From Actinoalloteichus caeruleus DSM 43889 (lineage in GTDB: Bacteria > Actinomycetota > Actinomycetes > Mycobacteriales > Pseudonocardiaceae), in contig NZ_AUBJ02000001.1 of assembly GCF_000429185.2 (NCBI RefSeq), forward strand, positions 1,736,001 to 1,800,000: a stretch of DNA of 64,000 nt, written 5' to 3'. Below the pieces are notes generated by a model. The model was not told the origin of the DNA, did not search any database, and worked only from the letters and a program-made list of their open reading frames with translations. The position numbers were made by a program, and so were the translations under genes. Below, piece after piece: positions 26,021 through 34,629 of this stretch; positions within the stretch are counted from its first letter, which is position 1; every line of letters starts with the position of its first letter.

Positions 26021-27037
26021 ATGACTCGCTCGCCCGTCCAGCCCGTGGGCGCGCTCGCCCCGCTGCTGCTCGCCCCCGACTCCGACTCGGCGTCCGCCGA
26101 GGACGGCCCGGTGCTCGGCGTCAACCGGTACCTGGACGTCGCGTCGGCCCCGGCGGACGCGACGCACCCGGGCATGACCGTGCCGCTGGCCGCCCCGACC
26201 GACGAGGTCGCCGAGGTGTGGCCCGCCGACGGCCCCGTCCGCTCCGGGGACCACGGCGGCATCCGGTACGCCCACTCGGACCGCTTCCTGTTCTGCTCGG
26301 CGCGGCTGCCCGGCTCCGGCTCCGGTGCCCGGGAGGTCGGCCGGATGTACCGGGAGCTGTTCGCGCTGCTGGCCCGCCTCGACTACCCCCGGCTGGTCCG
26401 GGTCTGGAACCACATCGCCGGCATCAACGACCGCACCGGGACCGGTGAGGAGACCTACCGCGACTTCTGCGTGGGCCGCAGCCTGGCCCTGGAGGAGTTG
26501 GGGATGCTCAGCGACATGCCGGCCACGACGGTGATCGGCGCGGCGGCCGGCGGCGTCGAGCTGTCGTTGATCGCCACCCGGGGTGTCGACCCGGTCAACG
26601 TGGAGAACCCCCGGCAGGTCCCGGCCTACCACTACCCGTCCCGGTACGGGCGGCGCGCCCCGAACTTCGCCCGCGCCACCTACCTGCCCCGGCACGGCGA
26701 CCCGGCGGCGCGGGGCTCGGTCCTCGTCTCGGGCACCGCCAGCATCATCGGCCACGAGACCCGGCACGTGGGCGACGTGCGCGCGCAGTGCCGGACCGCC
26801 CTGGGGAACGTCGAGTTGCTGGTGGGCCCGGAGAACCTGGGCCGCCACGGCGTCGACCACGCCTACGGGCTCGCTGACCTGCGGGCCGCGAAGGTGTACG
26901 TGCGGCACGCCGAGGACCTGCCCGCCGTCCGCGAGGTCTGCGCCGAGCTGTTGCCCGCCGACGGCCGGGTCGCCTACCTGCGGGCCGACATCTGCCGCGC
27001 CGACCTGCTCGTCGAGGTCGAGGGCGTCGCGACGTGA
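26021..27037 (+). CDS. Chorismatase (FkbO/Hyg5/RapK family)
   Basis: Hydrolyses chorismate to pyruvate plus a cyclic acid: 3,4-dihydroxycyclohexadienecarboxylate-type products in the FkbO/RapK class or 3-hydroxybenzoate in the Hyg5 class. The 338-residue length matches the family. Recognisable stretches are the GVNRYLDV N-terminal strand, RVWNHIAGIND, YRDFCVGRSLAL, PRQVPAYHYP and SGTASIIGHETRH, with the acidic C-terminal end LLVEVEG. ATG at 26021 was chosen because it begins just before conserved family sequence; an in-frame start further upstream would add unrelated residues. The stop overlaps the next gene (GTGA), so it is co-transcribed with a DAHP synthase. The PKS opposite has a free-acid-activating loading module, which makes this gene the likely starter-unit source. 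Which chorismatase class it belongs to needs an alignment of active-site residues. Confidence 0.9.
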   Translation: MTRSPVQPVGALAPLLLAPDSDSASAEDGPVLGVNRYLDVASAPADATHPGMTVPLAAPTDEVAEVWPADGPVRSGDHGGIRYAHSDRFLFCSARLPGSGSGAREVGRMYRELFALLARLDYPRLVRVWNHIAGINDRTGTGEETYRDFCVGRSLALEELGMLSDMPATTVIGAAAGGVELSLIATRGVDPVNVENPRQVPAYHYPSRYGRRAPNFARATYLPRHGDPAARGSVLVSGTASIIGHETRHVGDVRAQCRTALGNVELLVGPENLGRHGVDHAYGLADLRAAKVYVRHAEDLPAVREVCAELLPADGRVAYLRADICRADLLVEVEGVAT

Positions 27038-28257
27038 CCTCCGGCGAGGTCGGGGAGGCGGGCGCCCTGCCCGTCGGGGCGGTTGGCCGGGGCGGGTTCC
27101 CCGCCGGGGTGGACTGGCACGGGGTGCCCGCGCTCCAGCAGCCGGACTGGCGGTGGGACGAGTCCCACGCACCCGTCCTCCGGGCCCTGGAGGCGGCCGA
27201 GCCGCTGGTCACCGGGGCGGAGGTCCGGGAACTGTCGACCCGGCTCGCCGCCGTCTGCTCGGGCGACGCGGTGCTGGTGCAGGCCGGTGACTGCGCGGAG
27301 AGCTTCCACGCGGCCTCGGACCCGCGCACCGACGCGGTGGTGGCGGTCCTGGACCGGTTGGCGGCCGGGTTCGGAGGTGGGCGCCCGGTCCTGCGGGTGG
27401 GCCGGATCGGTGGCCAGTTCGCCAAACCCCGGTCGCGGTCGGAGGAGGTGGTCGACGGGGTGCCGCTGCCGCCGTTCCGGGGGCACCTCGTCAACTCCGA
27501 GATCGCCGACGCGCGCGCCCGGCGCCCCGACCCCCGCCGGATGCTGACCGGCTACCGGTTGGCCGCCTCGGCCCACCGCAGGCTCGCCGCCCACCGGGCG
27601 TCACGCCCCGACGGGTGGGGGCCGTGGTCCAGCCACGAGGCACTGGTCCTGGACTACGAATCGGCGTTCCTGCGCCCGGACGACACCGGGGAGCTGGTGT
27701 TGGGGTCCACCCACTTCCCCTGGGTCGGGGAACGGACCCGCCAACTCGACCACGGGCAGGTCCGGTTGGTGGCCTCGGCCGGCAACCCGGTGGCGTGCAA
27801 GCTCGGCCCCGGGGCGACGGGTGAGGACGTGGTCCGGCTGTGCGAGGTCCTCAACCCCGACCGGACCCCGGGCCGGTTGACCTTCGTGGTGCGGATGGGG
27901 GTGCCGGCCATCACCTCGGCCCTGCCGCCGCTGCTGCGCGCCGTGCGCGCGGTCCACCACCCGGTGGTGTGGGTCAGCGACCCGATGCACGCGAACACCG
28001 TCGCCGCACCCGGCGGTCGGAAGACCCGGTTCCTGACGGCGATGGTCGAGGAGGTCGGCTGGTTCACCCGGATCGTCCGCGACCACGGCGAGCACGCCGG
28101 CGGACTGCACCTGGAGGTGGCCGCCGAGGAGGTCACCGAGTGCGTGGGCGGGCCCGTGCCCGACGTCGAGGCGTTGGACGCCCGCTACGAGACGCTGTGC
28201 GATCCGAGGCTCAGCCCGGCCCAGGCAGCGGAACTCGTCGCCCGGGCCGGGTTCTGA
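27034..28257 (+). CDS. Class II 3-deoxy-D-arabino-heptulosonate 7-phosphate (DAHP) synthase
   Basis: First enzyme of the shikimate pathway: condenses phosphoenolpyruvate and erythrose 4-phosphate. The 407-residue protein shows class II (plant-type) motifs: QAGDCAESF, GQFAKPRS, GDCAE metal region, LDYESAF, THFPWVGERTR, NPVACKLGP, WVSDPMHANT and GLHLEV. GTG start at 27034 overlaps the chorismatase stop by four bases, so translation is coupled. A pathway-dedicated copy beside a chorismatase would raise chorismate supply for the starter acid. It is shorter than many housekeeping class II enzymes (about 460 residues), mostly at the N terminus where allosteric elements lie; relaxed feedback control is an inference. 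Confidence 0.93.
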   Translation: MTSGEVGEAGALPVGAVGRGGFPAGVDWHGVPALQQPDWRWDESHAPVLRALEAAEPLVTGAEVRELSTRLAAVCSGDAVLVQAGDCAESFHAASDPRTDAVVAVLDRLAAGFGGGRPVLRVGRIGGQFAKPRSRSEEVVDGVPLPPFRGHLVNSEIADARARRPDPRRMLTGYRLAASAHRRLAAHRASRPDGWGPWSSHEALVLDYESAFLRPDDTGELVLGSTHFPWVGERTRQLDHGQVRLVASAGNPVACKLGPGATGEDVVRLCEVLNPDRTPGRLTFVVRMGVPAITSALPPLLRAVRAVHHPVVWVSDPMHANTVAAPGGRKTRFLTAMVEEVGWFTRIVRDHGEHAGGLHLEVAAEEVTECVGGPVPDVEALDARYETLCDPRLSPAQAAELVARAGF

Positions 28258-28272
28258 CCGTCACGCGGGCGA

Positions 28273-30461
28273 TCAGCCCGGGATCGCGGCGACGGCCGGG
28301 ACCGGTACCCCGGCCTCCGCCCCACGCGGGTTGAACCGGGCGAAACCGGCCATGCCCTCGCGGTGGGCGGCCTGGTCGTCCCCGGCGGCGTTGAACCGGG
28401 CCGCGTACTCCAGCGCGCGCAGCGGGCAGCCCCGGATCTCGCCGAGCAGCTCCCGCCACTCGCCGGTGGCGGCCGACGGCTGGGACGGGCCGAGGTGCGA
28501 CTGGCGGCGACGCGGGTTGAGCACCACGTCCAGCAGCCGGGTGACCGCGTTGTCGGTCAACCGGTCGAGGACGAAGCTCAACGAGTTCGGGCCGGTGGCG
28601 TTCTCGGACACGCGACGGGAGAACGCGTCCCTGGCGGTGGTCACGATCATCAGCGGTAGCGGGTCAGGGGTGTCGACGAGGGCGGCCAGCGCGGCGAGGA
28701 GGTCGTCGTCCGCGTGGTGCGCGTCGTCGACGACGACGAGCGCGGGCTGCCGACTGGCGAGACACCGCAACGCCTCCACCCCGCCGCCCGGCTGGTCCCG
28801 GACCAGTTCGGACAGGACCGTGCCGGCGTCGCCGTGGCCGGGCCGCACTCGGGTGCGCAGGACCCGGGTGGTGTTCAGCGTGCCGTCCCGCAGCTGGTCG
28901 ACGAGTTCGGACACCAGCCGTGTCTTGCCGACGCCGGGGGCGCCGAGCAGTGTCACCATCGCCGGTCGTCCCGTCGCGTGGGTGCGGGCCGCGGTGCGCT
29001 GCAACAGGTCCAGTTCGAAGGACCTGCCCACGAAGGGGGTGGGGCCGTGCCAGGAGCTGGGGAGCTCCGCCGGTGCCCCGGTGGGTCGTGGTCGTGCCGC
29101 GAAGGGGCCGTGTCCGACCGGTCCCTCGGGTGGGGCGGTGTTGAGGACGACCCGGCCGGGGGTGGCGGCGGCGGCGAGCCGTCGGCAGCTGTCGAGCACG
29201 ACGGCGGCGACCTTCGGCACGGCGGTGTCCCCGTCGACGAGCCGGGTGACCACCGCCTCCCCGGAGTGCACGGCCACCCGGACCTCGGCGGGGTGGAAGT
29301 CGACCACCGAGCGGCGGGCGATGGCGCCGGCGGCGGCGAGCGCGCGGTCGGCGTGGTCGGGCTGCCTGCCGGACGCGCCGAAGTAGCCGCACCAGGACGA
29401 ACCGGGGCCGGGCGCGGGCTGCCCGCCGTGGTGGCGGATCTGCTGGCACACGAACCCCTCCACGGTGGCCGCGTGCTCGGCGGTGGTCATGACCATGACC
29501 ACCGTGAGGGCCCGCTGTTCGGCGACCGCCCCGTTCTCCGGGACGGGGGCGGGGCCGGGCGGGCCGGCTCCGGCGGGGCCGGGGCGCCGAGCCGGGTCGC
29601 CGACGCGCCACCGTTGTGCCGTGGCGCGGGCGCGAGGGCGGGCGACGGAGCGGCGCCGGGGACGACGGTGGGCCCGGGCACCCCGGCTGCTGCCCCGGGA
29701 GTGGAGGGTGCCGCCAGCTCGGGCCGCTGGTTGAGGATGTCCCGCTCGAGGGTGCGCAGGGTTTCCCCTGGTTCCACGCCGAGTTCCGCGACCAGCCGGG
29801 TGCGCAGGGAGCGGTAGGCGGCGAGCGCCTCGTGTTGGCGCCCGCACCGGTACGCGGCGAGCATCAACAGCCCGCACAGGCGTTCCCGCAGGGGGTCCGC
29901 CGTGACGGCCAGTTCGAGCTCCCCGACGACGTCCTGGTGCCGTCCCCTGGCCAGTTCCGCCTCGAACCTGTCCTCGACGGCGGAGGCGCGGGCCTCCCGG
30001 AGCACGTTCAGCTCCGGCCAGTCGAACCCCAGCTCCACGAGGTCCGCCAGCGGATCTCCCCGCCACAGCCCGAGGGCCAGGCGCAGGGACTCGGCCGCGC
30101 CGGCTGGATCGCCGGACCGCAGGGCGGCGCGGCCCCGCTCGGCCAGGTCGGTGAACGCGTGGCGGTCGACGCGGACCGGGTCGACCTGGAGCAGGTAGCC
30201 GGGGGCGTGCGTGAGCAGGATCGGCGCGTCCTCCTCGGCGGCGAGCAGCCCGCGCAGCCCCGACACCGCGTTCTGCAACATCTTCCGGGCGGTGCGTGGC
30301 GCGTTGTCGCCCCACATGGTGCGCAGGAGCCTGCTGGTGGGGATGACCTCGTTGCCGTGGAGCAGCAGGTAGGCGAGAACGGCACGTTGGTGCACTCCGG
30401 ACACCGGGAGCGGCGCGCCGCCTCGCGACACCGACAGCGGCCCCAGTATTCCGAACTCCAT
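28273..30461 (-). CDS. SARP-family regulator with cyclase-like and ATPase domains
   Basis: Pathway-type transcriptional activator of about 729 residues once one lost base is restored. Residues 1-95 form the OmpR-like DNA-binding domain (MEFGILGPLSV), followed by the bacterial transcriptional activation domain to about 250. After a proline-rich linker comes a degenerate class III cyclase-like region (TVVMVMTTAEHAATVEGF, VRVAVHSGEAV) and an AAA/STAND-like ATPase (Walker A GAPGVGKTRL, Walker B VVVDDAHHADD). This order resembles PimR-type SARP-LAL hybrids, but no C-terminal LuxR HTH is present. The frame changes once in the G/C-rich linker at about 29541-29590, again consistent with a missing base. 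ATG at 30461 has GGAGGAGG just upstream. It converges on the DAHP synthase with a 15-base gap. Confidence 0.85.
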
Positions 30462-30482
30462 GGTCCTCCTCCTGTCGGTACG

Positions 30483-30504
30483 ACGTCCCCCTGTTGGGGG
30501 ACGT
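30483..30504. promoter_or_regulatory. Perfect 9-bp inverted repeat upstream of SARP gene
   Basis: ACGTCCCCC, four bases (TGTT), then GGGGGACGT: both arms are fully complementary. It ends 22 bases before the SARP start codon, next to its ribosome site, so it may be an operator or a 5'-leader hairpin acting on that gene. Confidence 0.55.
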
Positions 30505-30659
30505 TATGTCCGGGACCAGTAAGGAAAACCTCACTACCTCGTTGGCGAATCGGTGAGTCGGCAACATCGACCGACTGACTCTCACCGTCGGTGACGACGT
30601 GCGGGTGGGCCGTCGCTCTCCGCTTCGCAGCTGAGCGCGGAGACCCCATCAATCCTCGG

Positions 30660-30682
30660 GACCAGCTTCGCGCGGGGACGAC
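30660..30682 (-). repeat. Degenerate terminal CRISPR repeat
   Basis: GACCAGC-TTCG then CGCGGGGACGAC matches the array repeat with about four bases missing and a few changes. Its place beyond the last regular repeat fits the trailer (old) end of the array. Confidence 0.5.
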
Positions 30683-31008
30683 GTGGCGGGTTGACGGACG
30701 GCCGCCACCTGGAAACAGCCCCGCGTGCGCGGGGAGGACTTCGACGGGCAGCGGCTGTTTCTCACCCAGTCGGGAACAGCCCCGCGTGCGCGGGGAGGAC
30801 CCTGGACAAGATCATCTCCGGGTCCAACAGGAGCGGAACAGCCCCGCGTGCGCGGGGAGGACCCTGGCGGCCTTCACGGCGTCGGCGTAGCAGTGCGGAA
30901 CAGCCCCGCGTGCGCGGGGAGGACCGCACGGGCCGTGCGGCGGGTGGCGTGGTGGAGGGAACAGCCCCGCGTGCGCGGGGAGGACGAACGTTAAGGACCC
31001 AAGAGGGG

Positions 31009-31039
31009 TGGACCGTACTGGGTTTGTTGGAGGCCCTGC
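31009..31039 (+). repeat. Left terminal inverted repeat of the IS3 element
   Basis: TGGACCG at the tip and TTGGAGGCC further in match the reversed right end (32300-32330); the middle bases differ. Confidence 0.75.
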
Positions 31040-31060
31040 ACCCCAGGAAGGATGAGGAGC

Positions 31061-31393
31061 ATGGGTTCCGCGAAGAAATACCCCCAGGAGTTGCGGCGAC
31101 GCGCGGTGGAGATGGTCCGTGAACTGGAGGGGCAGTGGGGACCCGGACGTGGAGCCATCGCCCGGGTAGCCGACCAACTCGGAGTGCACCCCGAGGCCCT
31201 GCGGTACTGGGTCCGCAACGGTGAACCCAGCACCCACACCGGCTCGGCGGACTCCACGAATACCGGGGAGTCGGACCGGGACCGGATCGCACGGCTGGAA
31301 CGGGAAAACGCCGAACTCCGCCGATCCAACGAAATCCTCAAGGCTGCCTCGGCTTTTTTCGCCCGGGAGATGGACCCCCGCCCACCGAGCTGA
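31061..31393 (+). CDS. IS3-family transposase OrfA
   Basis: A 110-residue DNA-binding subunit that recognises the IS ends. The N-terminal HTH (KKYPQELRRRAVEMV, VADQLGVHPEALRYWV) is of the IS3 OrfA/HTH_Tnp_1 type. A leucine-zipper-like coiled coil follows (IARLERENAELRRSNEIL). Near the end a run of six T (31354-31359) is a slippery site: a -1 shift there enters the orfB frame to give the OrfAB transposase, the usual IS3 mechanism. A second ATG at 31052 is possible. Confidence 0.9.
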   Translation: MGSAKKYPQELRRRAVEMVRELEGQWGPGRGAIARVADQLGVHPEALRYWVRNGEPSTHTGSADSTNTGESDRDRIARLERENAELRRSNEILKAASAFFAREMDPRPPS

Positions 31394-31428
31394 CCGAGTT
31401 CGTCGACCACCACCGGGACCGGTTCCCC

Positions 31429-32280
31429 GTGGAAGTATCCTGCCGCACAGTAGGGCTGAGCGTGTCCACCTACTACGCGATTCGCAACCGACGGACGAAC
31501 CCCTCCGCCCGGCACCGCCGCGACCGGGAACTCGTTGCGGTGATCCGCCGGATTTGGGAGGACTCGCACCGGCTCTACGGGGCACGCAAGGTCTGGGCGG
31601 CACTGCACCGCCAAGGCGTGACCGTGGGCCGCTGCACCGTGGAACGGCTGATGCGGTCCGAGGCCATGACCGGGCTGGTCACCCGGTCCCGCCGGCCGCG
31701 GTCGATGCTGCCCGGGCAGGTCGAGGGCCAGCCCGGTGACCTGGTCGAGCGGGTGTTCCGGGCACCGAGGCCGAACCGGTTGTGGGTCACGGATCTGACC
31801 TACGTTCGGCTCGGGGAGAGTCGGTTCGTGTATTCGGCGTTGGTCGTGGACGCGTTCTCGCGGGCGATTGTGGGGTGGCAGGTGTCGGATACCGCTGATA
31901 CGTCGCTGGCGTTGGATGCGTTGGATATGGCGCTGTGGGCGCGGAGGAGTCGTCTGTCTCCTGGTTTGGTGGCTCATTCCGACCGGGGGGTGCAGTACAC
32001 GGCGTTGCGTTACAGTCAGCGGTTGAGCCGGTCGGGGATCGCGCGGTCGGTTGGGCGTCGGGGTGATTCCTACGATAATGCGCTGGCGGAGTCGGTCAAC
32101 GCGTTGTACAAGAAGGAGCTGATTTACCGGAAAGGCCCGTGGAAGGGGGTTGCGGACGTCCGCGCTGCTACTGCGGAGTGGATTCACTGGTACAATCACC
32201 ACAGGCTGCATAGTTGGTGTGGGAATAGGCCACCGTTGGAGTACGAGGAACGACACTGGCGACAGGCCACAGCGGTCTGA
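31429..32280 (+). CDS. IS3-family transposase OrfB (rve/DDE domain)
   Basis: The catalytic part of the transposase, 283 residues from the first start codon, normally made as an OrfAB fusion by -1 slippage at 31354-31359; the open frame is continuous from there. HTH_21-like segment (SHRLYGARKVWAAL), then the integrase core with all three acidic residues: D in LWVTDLTYV, D in VAHSDRGVQYTA and E in YDNALAESVNALYKKELI. C-terminal WIHWYNHHRLH is typical of IS3. No stop or frameshift damages it. Base composition in its 3' half is lower in GC than the surroundings. Confidence 0.95.
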   Translation: MEVSCRTVGLSVSTYYAIRNRRTNPSARHRRDRELVAVIRRIWEDSHRLYGARKVWAALHRQGVTVGRCTVERLMRSEAMTGLVTRSRRPRSMLPGQVEGQPGDLVERVFRAPRPNRLWVTDLTYVRLGESRFVYSALVVDAFSRAIVGWQVSDTADTSLALDALDMALWARRSRLSPGLVAHSDRGVQYTALRYSQRLSRSGIARSVGRRGDSYDNALAESVNALYKKELIYRKGPWKGVADVRAATAEWIHWYNHHRLHSWCGNRPPLEYEERHWRQATAV

Positions 32281-32299
32281 ACGCACACGAGCGTGGGAG

Positions 32300-32330
32300 G
32301 CACGGCCTCCAACACCACCGGGGCGGTCCA
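32300..32330 (-). repeat. Right terminal inverted repeat of the IS3 element
   Basis: Reads TGGACCG then TTGGAGGCC on the - strand, pairing with 31009-31039. The next bases (GGG) repeat those before the left end. Confidence 0.75.
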
Positions 32331-32555
32331 GGGGGGTAGACATGGAACAGCCCCGCGTGCGCGGGGAGGACGCTGAGGTGCGGGGAGGGTTCACCGCGGA
32401 CGACGGGAACAGCCCCGCGTGCGCGGGGAGGACTCGAACAACGAGCTGGCCGGGGCGATGCCGTGGGGAACAGCCCCGCGTGCGCGGGGACGACACAGGG
32501 CGGCCGCCGATGACGCCCAGAAGAGGTGGAACAGCCCCGCGTGCGCGGGGACGAC

Positions 32556-33285
32556 ACTTCTTGACCGGCGGCGTTACGAGCGACACGACCGATTCTCATT
32601 CACTTTCCCGACGGTCTCCCGCATCCCACAGATCCTCCCTGCCCACAGTATCCCGTCCCCCCGCCACAGCCCTCCAGCAGGCCCTTAACGACTCCACCAG
32701 GCGTCCCCACAACCCGCCGCCGCCCTCCCGCGACGGCGAGGACATTCGCACCGCTCGACCACGCGCCGCCCACCAGCACGAAACTGTCCGCAATTCCCGT
32801 CAGCCACCACATCGCGCCATACCTGGTGAAACATCCACAACAACTGCCGTTCCCGCCCTCCCCGCCGTCCCTCACACCTCGCGCCACCATCTGACCTGCG
32901 AGTTCTCGCCCGTTCGTACCTCGAACCACGAAGAAGCGGTCCGCACGACCACTCGCTCACGTGACCGGCGCGGGCTGTCCACTCCCTGCCGTTCGGCGGC
33001 GAAGCACAGTTCCGGCCGCCCTCCGGCGCCCGCAGGCCTACCCATCCCTGGCAATTCAGGTCACGAACTGCCCTGAATTCGGCCACACCACCGCCCGTGG
33101 CCGAACGGTCCCTCACTTCGCTGGCAGCCCCACGCTGGGGAGCATGCGCTCAACCGGCTTTTCCAGCACCCCCACCGCCGGGGACAGCCGAGCACGGCCT
33201 CCAGGCGAGGTTGACGCGGCGCGGGAACCGGGACGCGCTCACGGGTGGGAGCCTGGCCGACCTCGGAGGCGATGGTTCAGCAGTG
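32556..33285. other. Non-coding stretch including probable CRISPR leader
   Basis: About 730 bases with no convincing gene; open frames have poor codon pattern and no ribosome sites. The first 100-150 bases beside the last repeat are less GC-rich and, by array polarity, should hold the leader and its leftward promoter. The remainder ends where a SARP gene stops (33286). I see no other feature. Confidence 0.45.
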
Positions 33286-34284
33286 TCACGCCCTCACCTC
33301 CGACGGCAACTCCGCCGGTGCCGCCTCCACTCCCCGTTCGCGTTCGGACAGCAGGCGGACCCCCTCGTCGACCAGGGCGGCCGGTACGGGCTCCTCCGCC
33401 GGCCCGGCGGGCAGCACGACCGCTGAGACGGTGCGGGCCCGACCGCCCTCCCGGCCGATCAGGTCCGCCCGGATGCGGCCGGCGACGGCACGGGCCTCGG
33501 CGGGCGGTGCGGGCAGGACGGCGATGACCAGCGACCCGAACTCGACGTGGACCCGCCCTCCGGCGGCGCGCAGATGCGCGTGCACCCGGGCGGCGGCCCA
33601 CGCCTCCCGGTGGGTCGTCTCGGCGGGGGACTCACCGGGTGTGGCCGGGGACTCGGCGGTCACCAACAGCACGCTGCTCGTGCCGAGCCCACCACCGTCC
33701 GGTCGGATCACCTCCCGGGGAGGACGGTCCGGTTCGGGGCGGGCCGCGAGGGCACCGCCCGCTTCGGACTCCTCGACGATCCGTTCCTCCACGGCGCGCC
33801 GCAGCCGCAGGAGGTCCCGCCACTCGGCCCACTCCGCCTCCAGGGACCCCGGTGCTGGTTGGGGTGTCTCGGGCGGCCACACCGCCAGCGCGGAGCGGAG
33901 GCGGTCGAGTCCCTGCCTCCGGTCGCCGTCGCGCAGGAGGCGGAGCCCGTCCTCGGCGTGCCGGGCGAAGCGCCCGGCGTCGACCCGGTCGGGGTCGATG
34001 CGCAGGAGGTAGCCCGGGGAGTGGGTGAGGAGCACCGCGCCGCCCGAGGGGTCGTCGTCCTGGGCCAGCACACCCCGGAGCTCGGAGACGGTGTTCTGGA
34101 TCATCTTCCGCCCGGTCCTGGGGGGTTCGTCGCGCCACAGGGCCGCGAGCAGGTCCTCGATCGACACCACGGAGTTCGCCCGCAACGCCAGGTAGCGCAG
34201 GACCGCCCGGTGCTTGGGCCCGCCGAGCAGCAGGGCCGTTCCCCGCGCCTCCGCCCGGACCGCGCCCAGTACACGAATTCGCAT
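33286..34284 (-). CDS. Short SARP-type regulator with truncated activation domain
   Basis: A 332-residue protein opening with the OmpR-like winged helix of SARP regulators (MRIRVLGAVRA, LLGGPKHRAVLRYLALRAN, GRKMIQNTVSELRG, LLTHSPGYLLRID). The bacterial activation domain that should follow is cut short after about residue 170 (WAEWRDLLRLRRAVEERI). The C-terminal half resembles the degenerate cyclase-like region of the SARP at 28273-30461 (VLLVTAESP, GSLVIAVLPAP), and the ATPase is missing. It may be a shortened paralogue of that gene; whether it activates, competes or is inert is unknown. ATG at 34284 is assumed; the ribosome site is weak. Confidence 0.8.
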   Translation of the reverse strand: MRIRVLGAVRAEARGTALLLGGPKHRAVLRYLALRANSVVSIEDLLAALWRDEPPRTGRKMIQNTVSELRGVLAQDDDPSGGAVLLTHSPGYLLRIDPDRVDAGRFARHAEDGLRLLRDGDRRQGLDRLRSALAVWPPETPQPAPGSLEAEWAEWRDLLRLRRAVEERIVEESEAGGALAARPEPDRPPREVIRPDGGGLGTSSVLLVTAESPATPGESPAETTHREAWAAARVHAHLRAAGGRVHVEFGSLVIAVLPAPPAEARAVAGRIRADLIGREGGRARTVSAVVLPAGPAEEPVPAALVDEGVRLLSERERGVEAAPAELPSEVRA

Positions 34285-34629
34285 CCTTCGGCCCCGCTTT
34301 CGGATCAGGCGTCGGTGCTGTGCCGCCGCTCCGCCGTCGTGGTGGGTCGTCCCGCGCTGCCGTGCCCGCCCGGCGCGGTGTCGTGGGTCCGCCGTCCCGC
34401 TCCCCCGCCCCGTCGCGGCCGGCGCCTACGGAGCGCGGTGCCCCGCTGGGAGGGCCACCGCCGGTCACCGGAACTGCGGTGGCCCCGTGGACCGGGCACG
34501 CTAGCCATCCGTGCCAACCCGGTGACAGTGCGTGCTTCCACCGGTGGGGTCAGCGGGCGGTAACCGGTGGGCGGTCACTGACCGAGCGGTGGAGGATCTC
34601 CCGGGTACCGGGCGGCGCTCCGTTCGACA
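34285..34629. promoter_or_regulatory. Divergent intergenic region, SARP / membrane protein
   Basis: About 345 bases between two outward-facing genes, so promoters for both are expected. No clear operator palindrome or promoter consensus was found by eye. Confidence 0.3.

Larger units (their letters stand above)
31009..32330 (+). mobile_element. IS3-family insertion sequence, about 1322 bp, inside a CRISPR spacer
   Basis: Carries overlapping orfA and orfB of IS3 type. Imperfect terminal inverted repeats: both ends begin TGGACCG and share TTGGAGGCC 18 bases in (left 31009-31039; right, reversed, 32330-32300). GGG(G) flanks both ends and can serve as a 3-4 bp target duplication. Removing the element and one GGG leaves a 33-nt spacer (23 + 10), exactly the array's usual size, which supports the borders. 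The transposase reading frames and DDE residues look intact, so the element may be recent and active. Confidence 0.9.
30712..32555 (-). CRISPR. Type I-E-like CRISPR array, nine 28-nt repeats, interrupted by an IS3 element
   Basis: Repeats lie at 30712-30739, 30773-30800, 30835-30862, 30897-30924, 30958-30985, 32344-32371, 32406-32433, 32467-32494 and 32528-32555. Read on the - strand they start GTCCTCC or GTCGTCC, form the CCCCGCG-CA-CGCGGGG hairpin and end CTGTTCC, typical of actinobacterial type I-E. Intact spacers are 33-34 nt. The two right-most repeats share the GTCGTCC variant, and the left-most is changed and followed by a degenerate copy. I infer the leader is on the right (after 32555) with transcription leftward. 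The spacer between repeats five and six is split by the IS (31009-32330). No cas gene is in the window, so adaptation or interference would need genes elsewhere. Confidence 0.95.

Noticed and set aside
26021-28257. AHBA (ansamycin) starter pathway because of a DAHP-synthase-like gene beside the PKS
   Set aside because: No AHBA synthase or aminoshikimate genes are present; the neighbour is a chorismatase, which fits ordinary DAHP to chorismate flow.
32600-33076. Open frames on both strands in the region after the CRISPR array
   Set aside because: Unusual composition, no ribosome sites and no recognisable domains; treated as non-coding.
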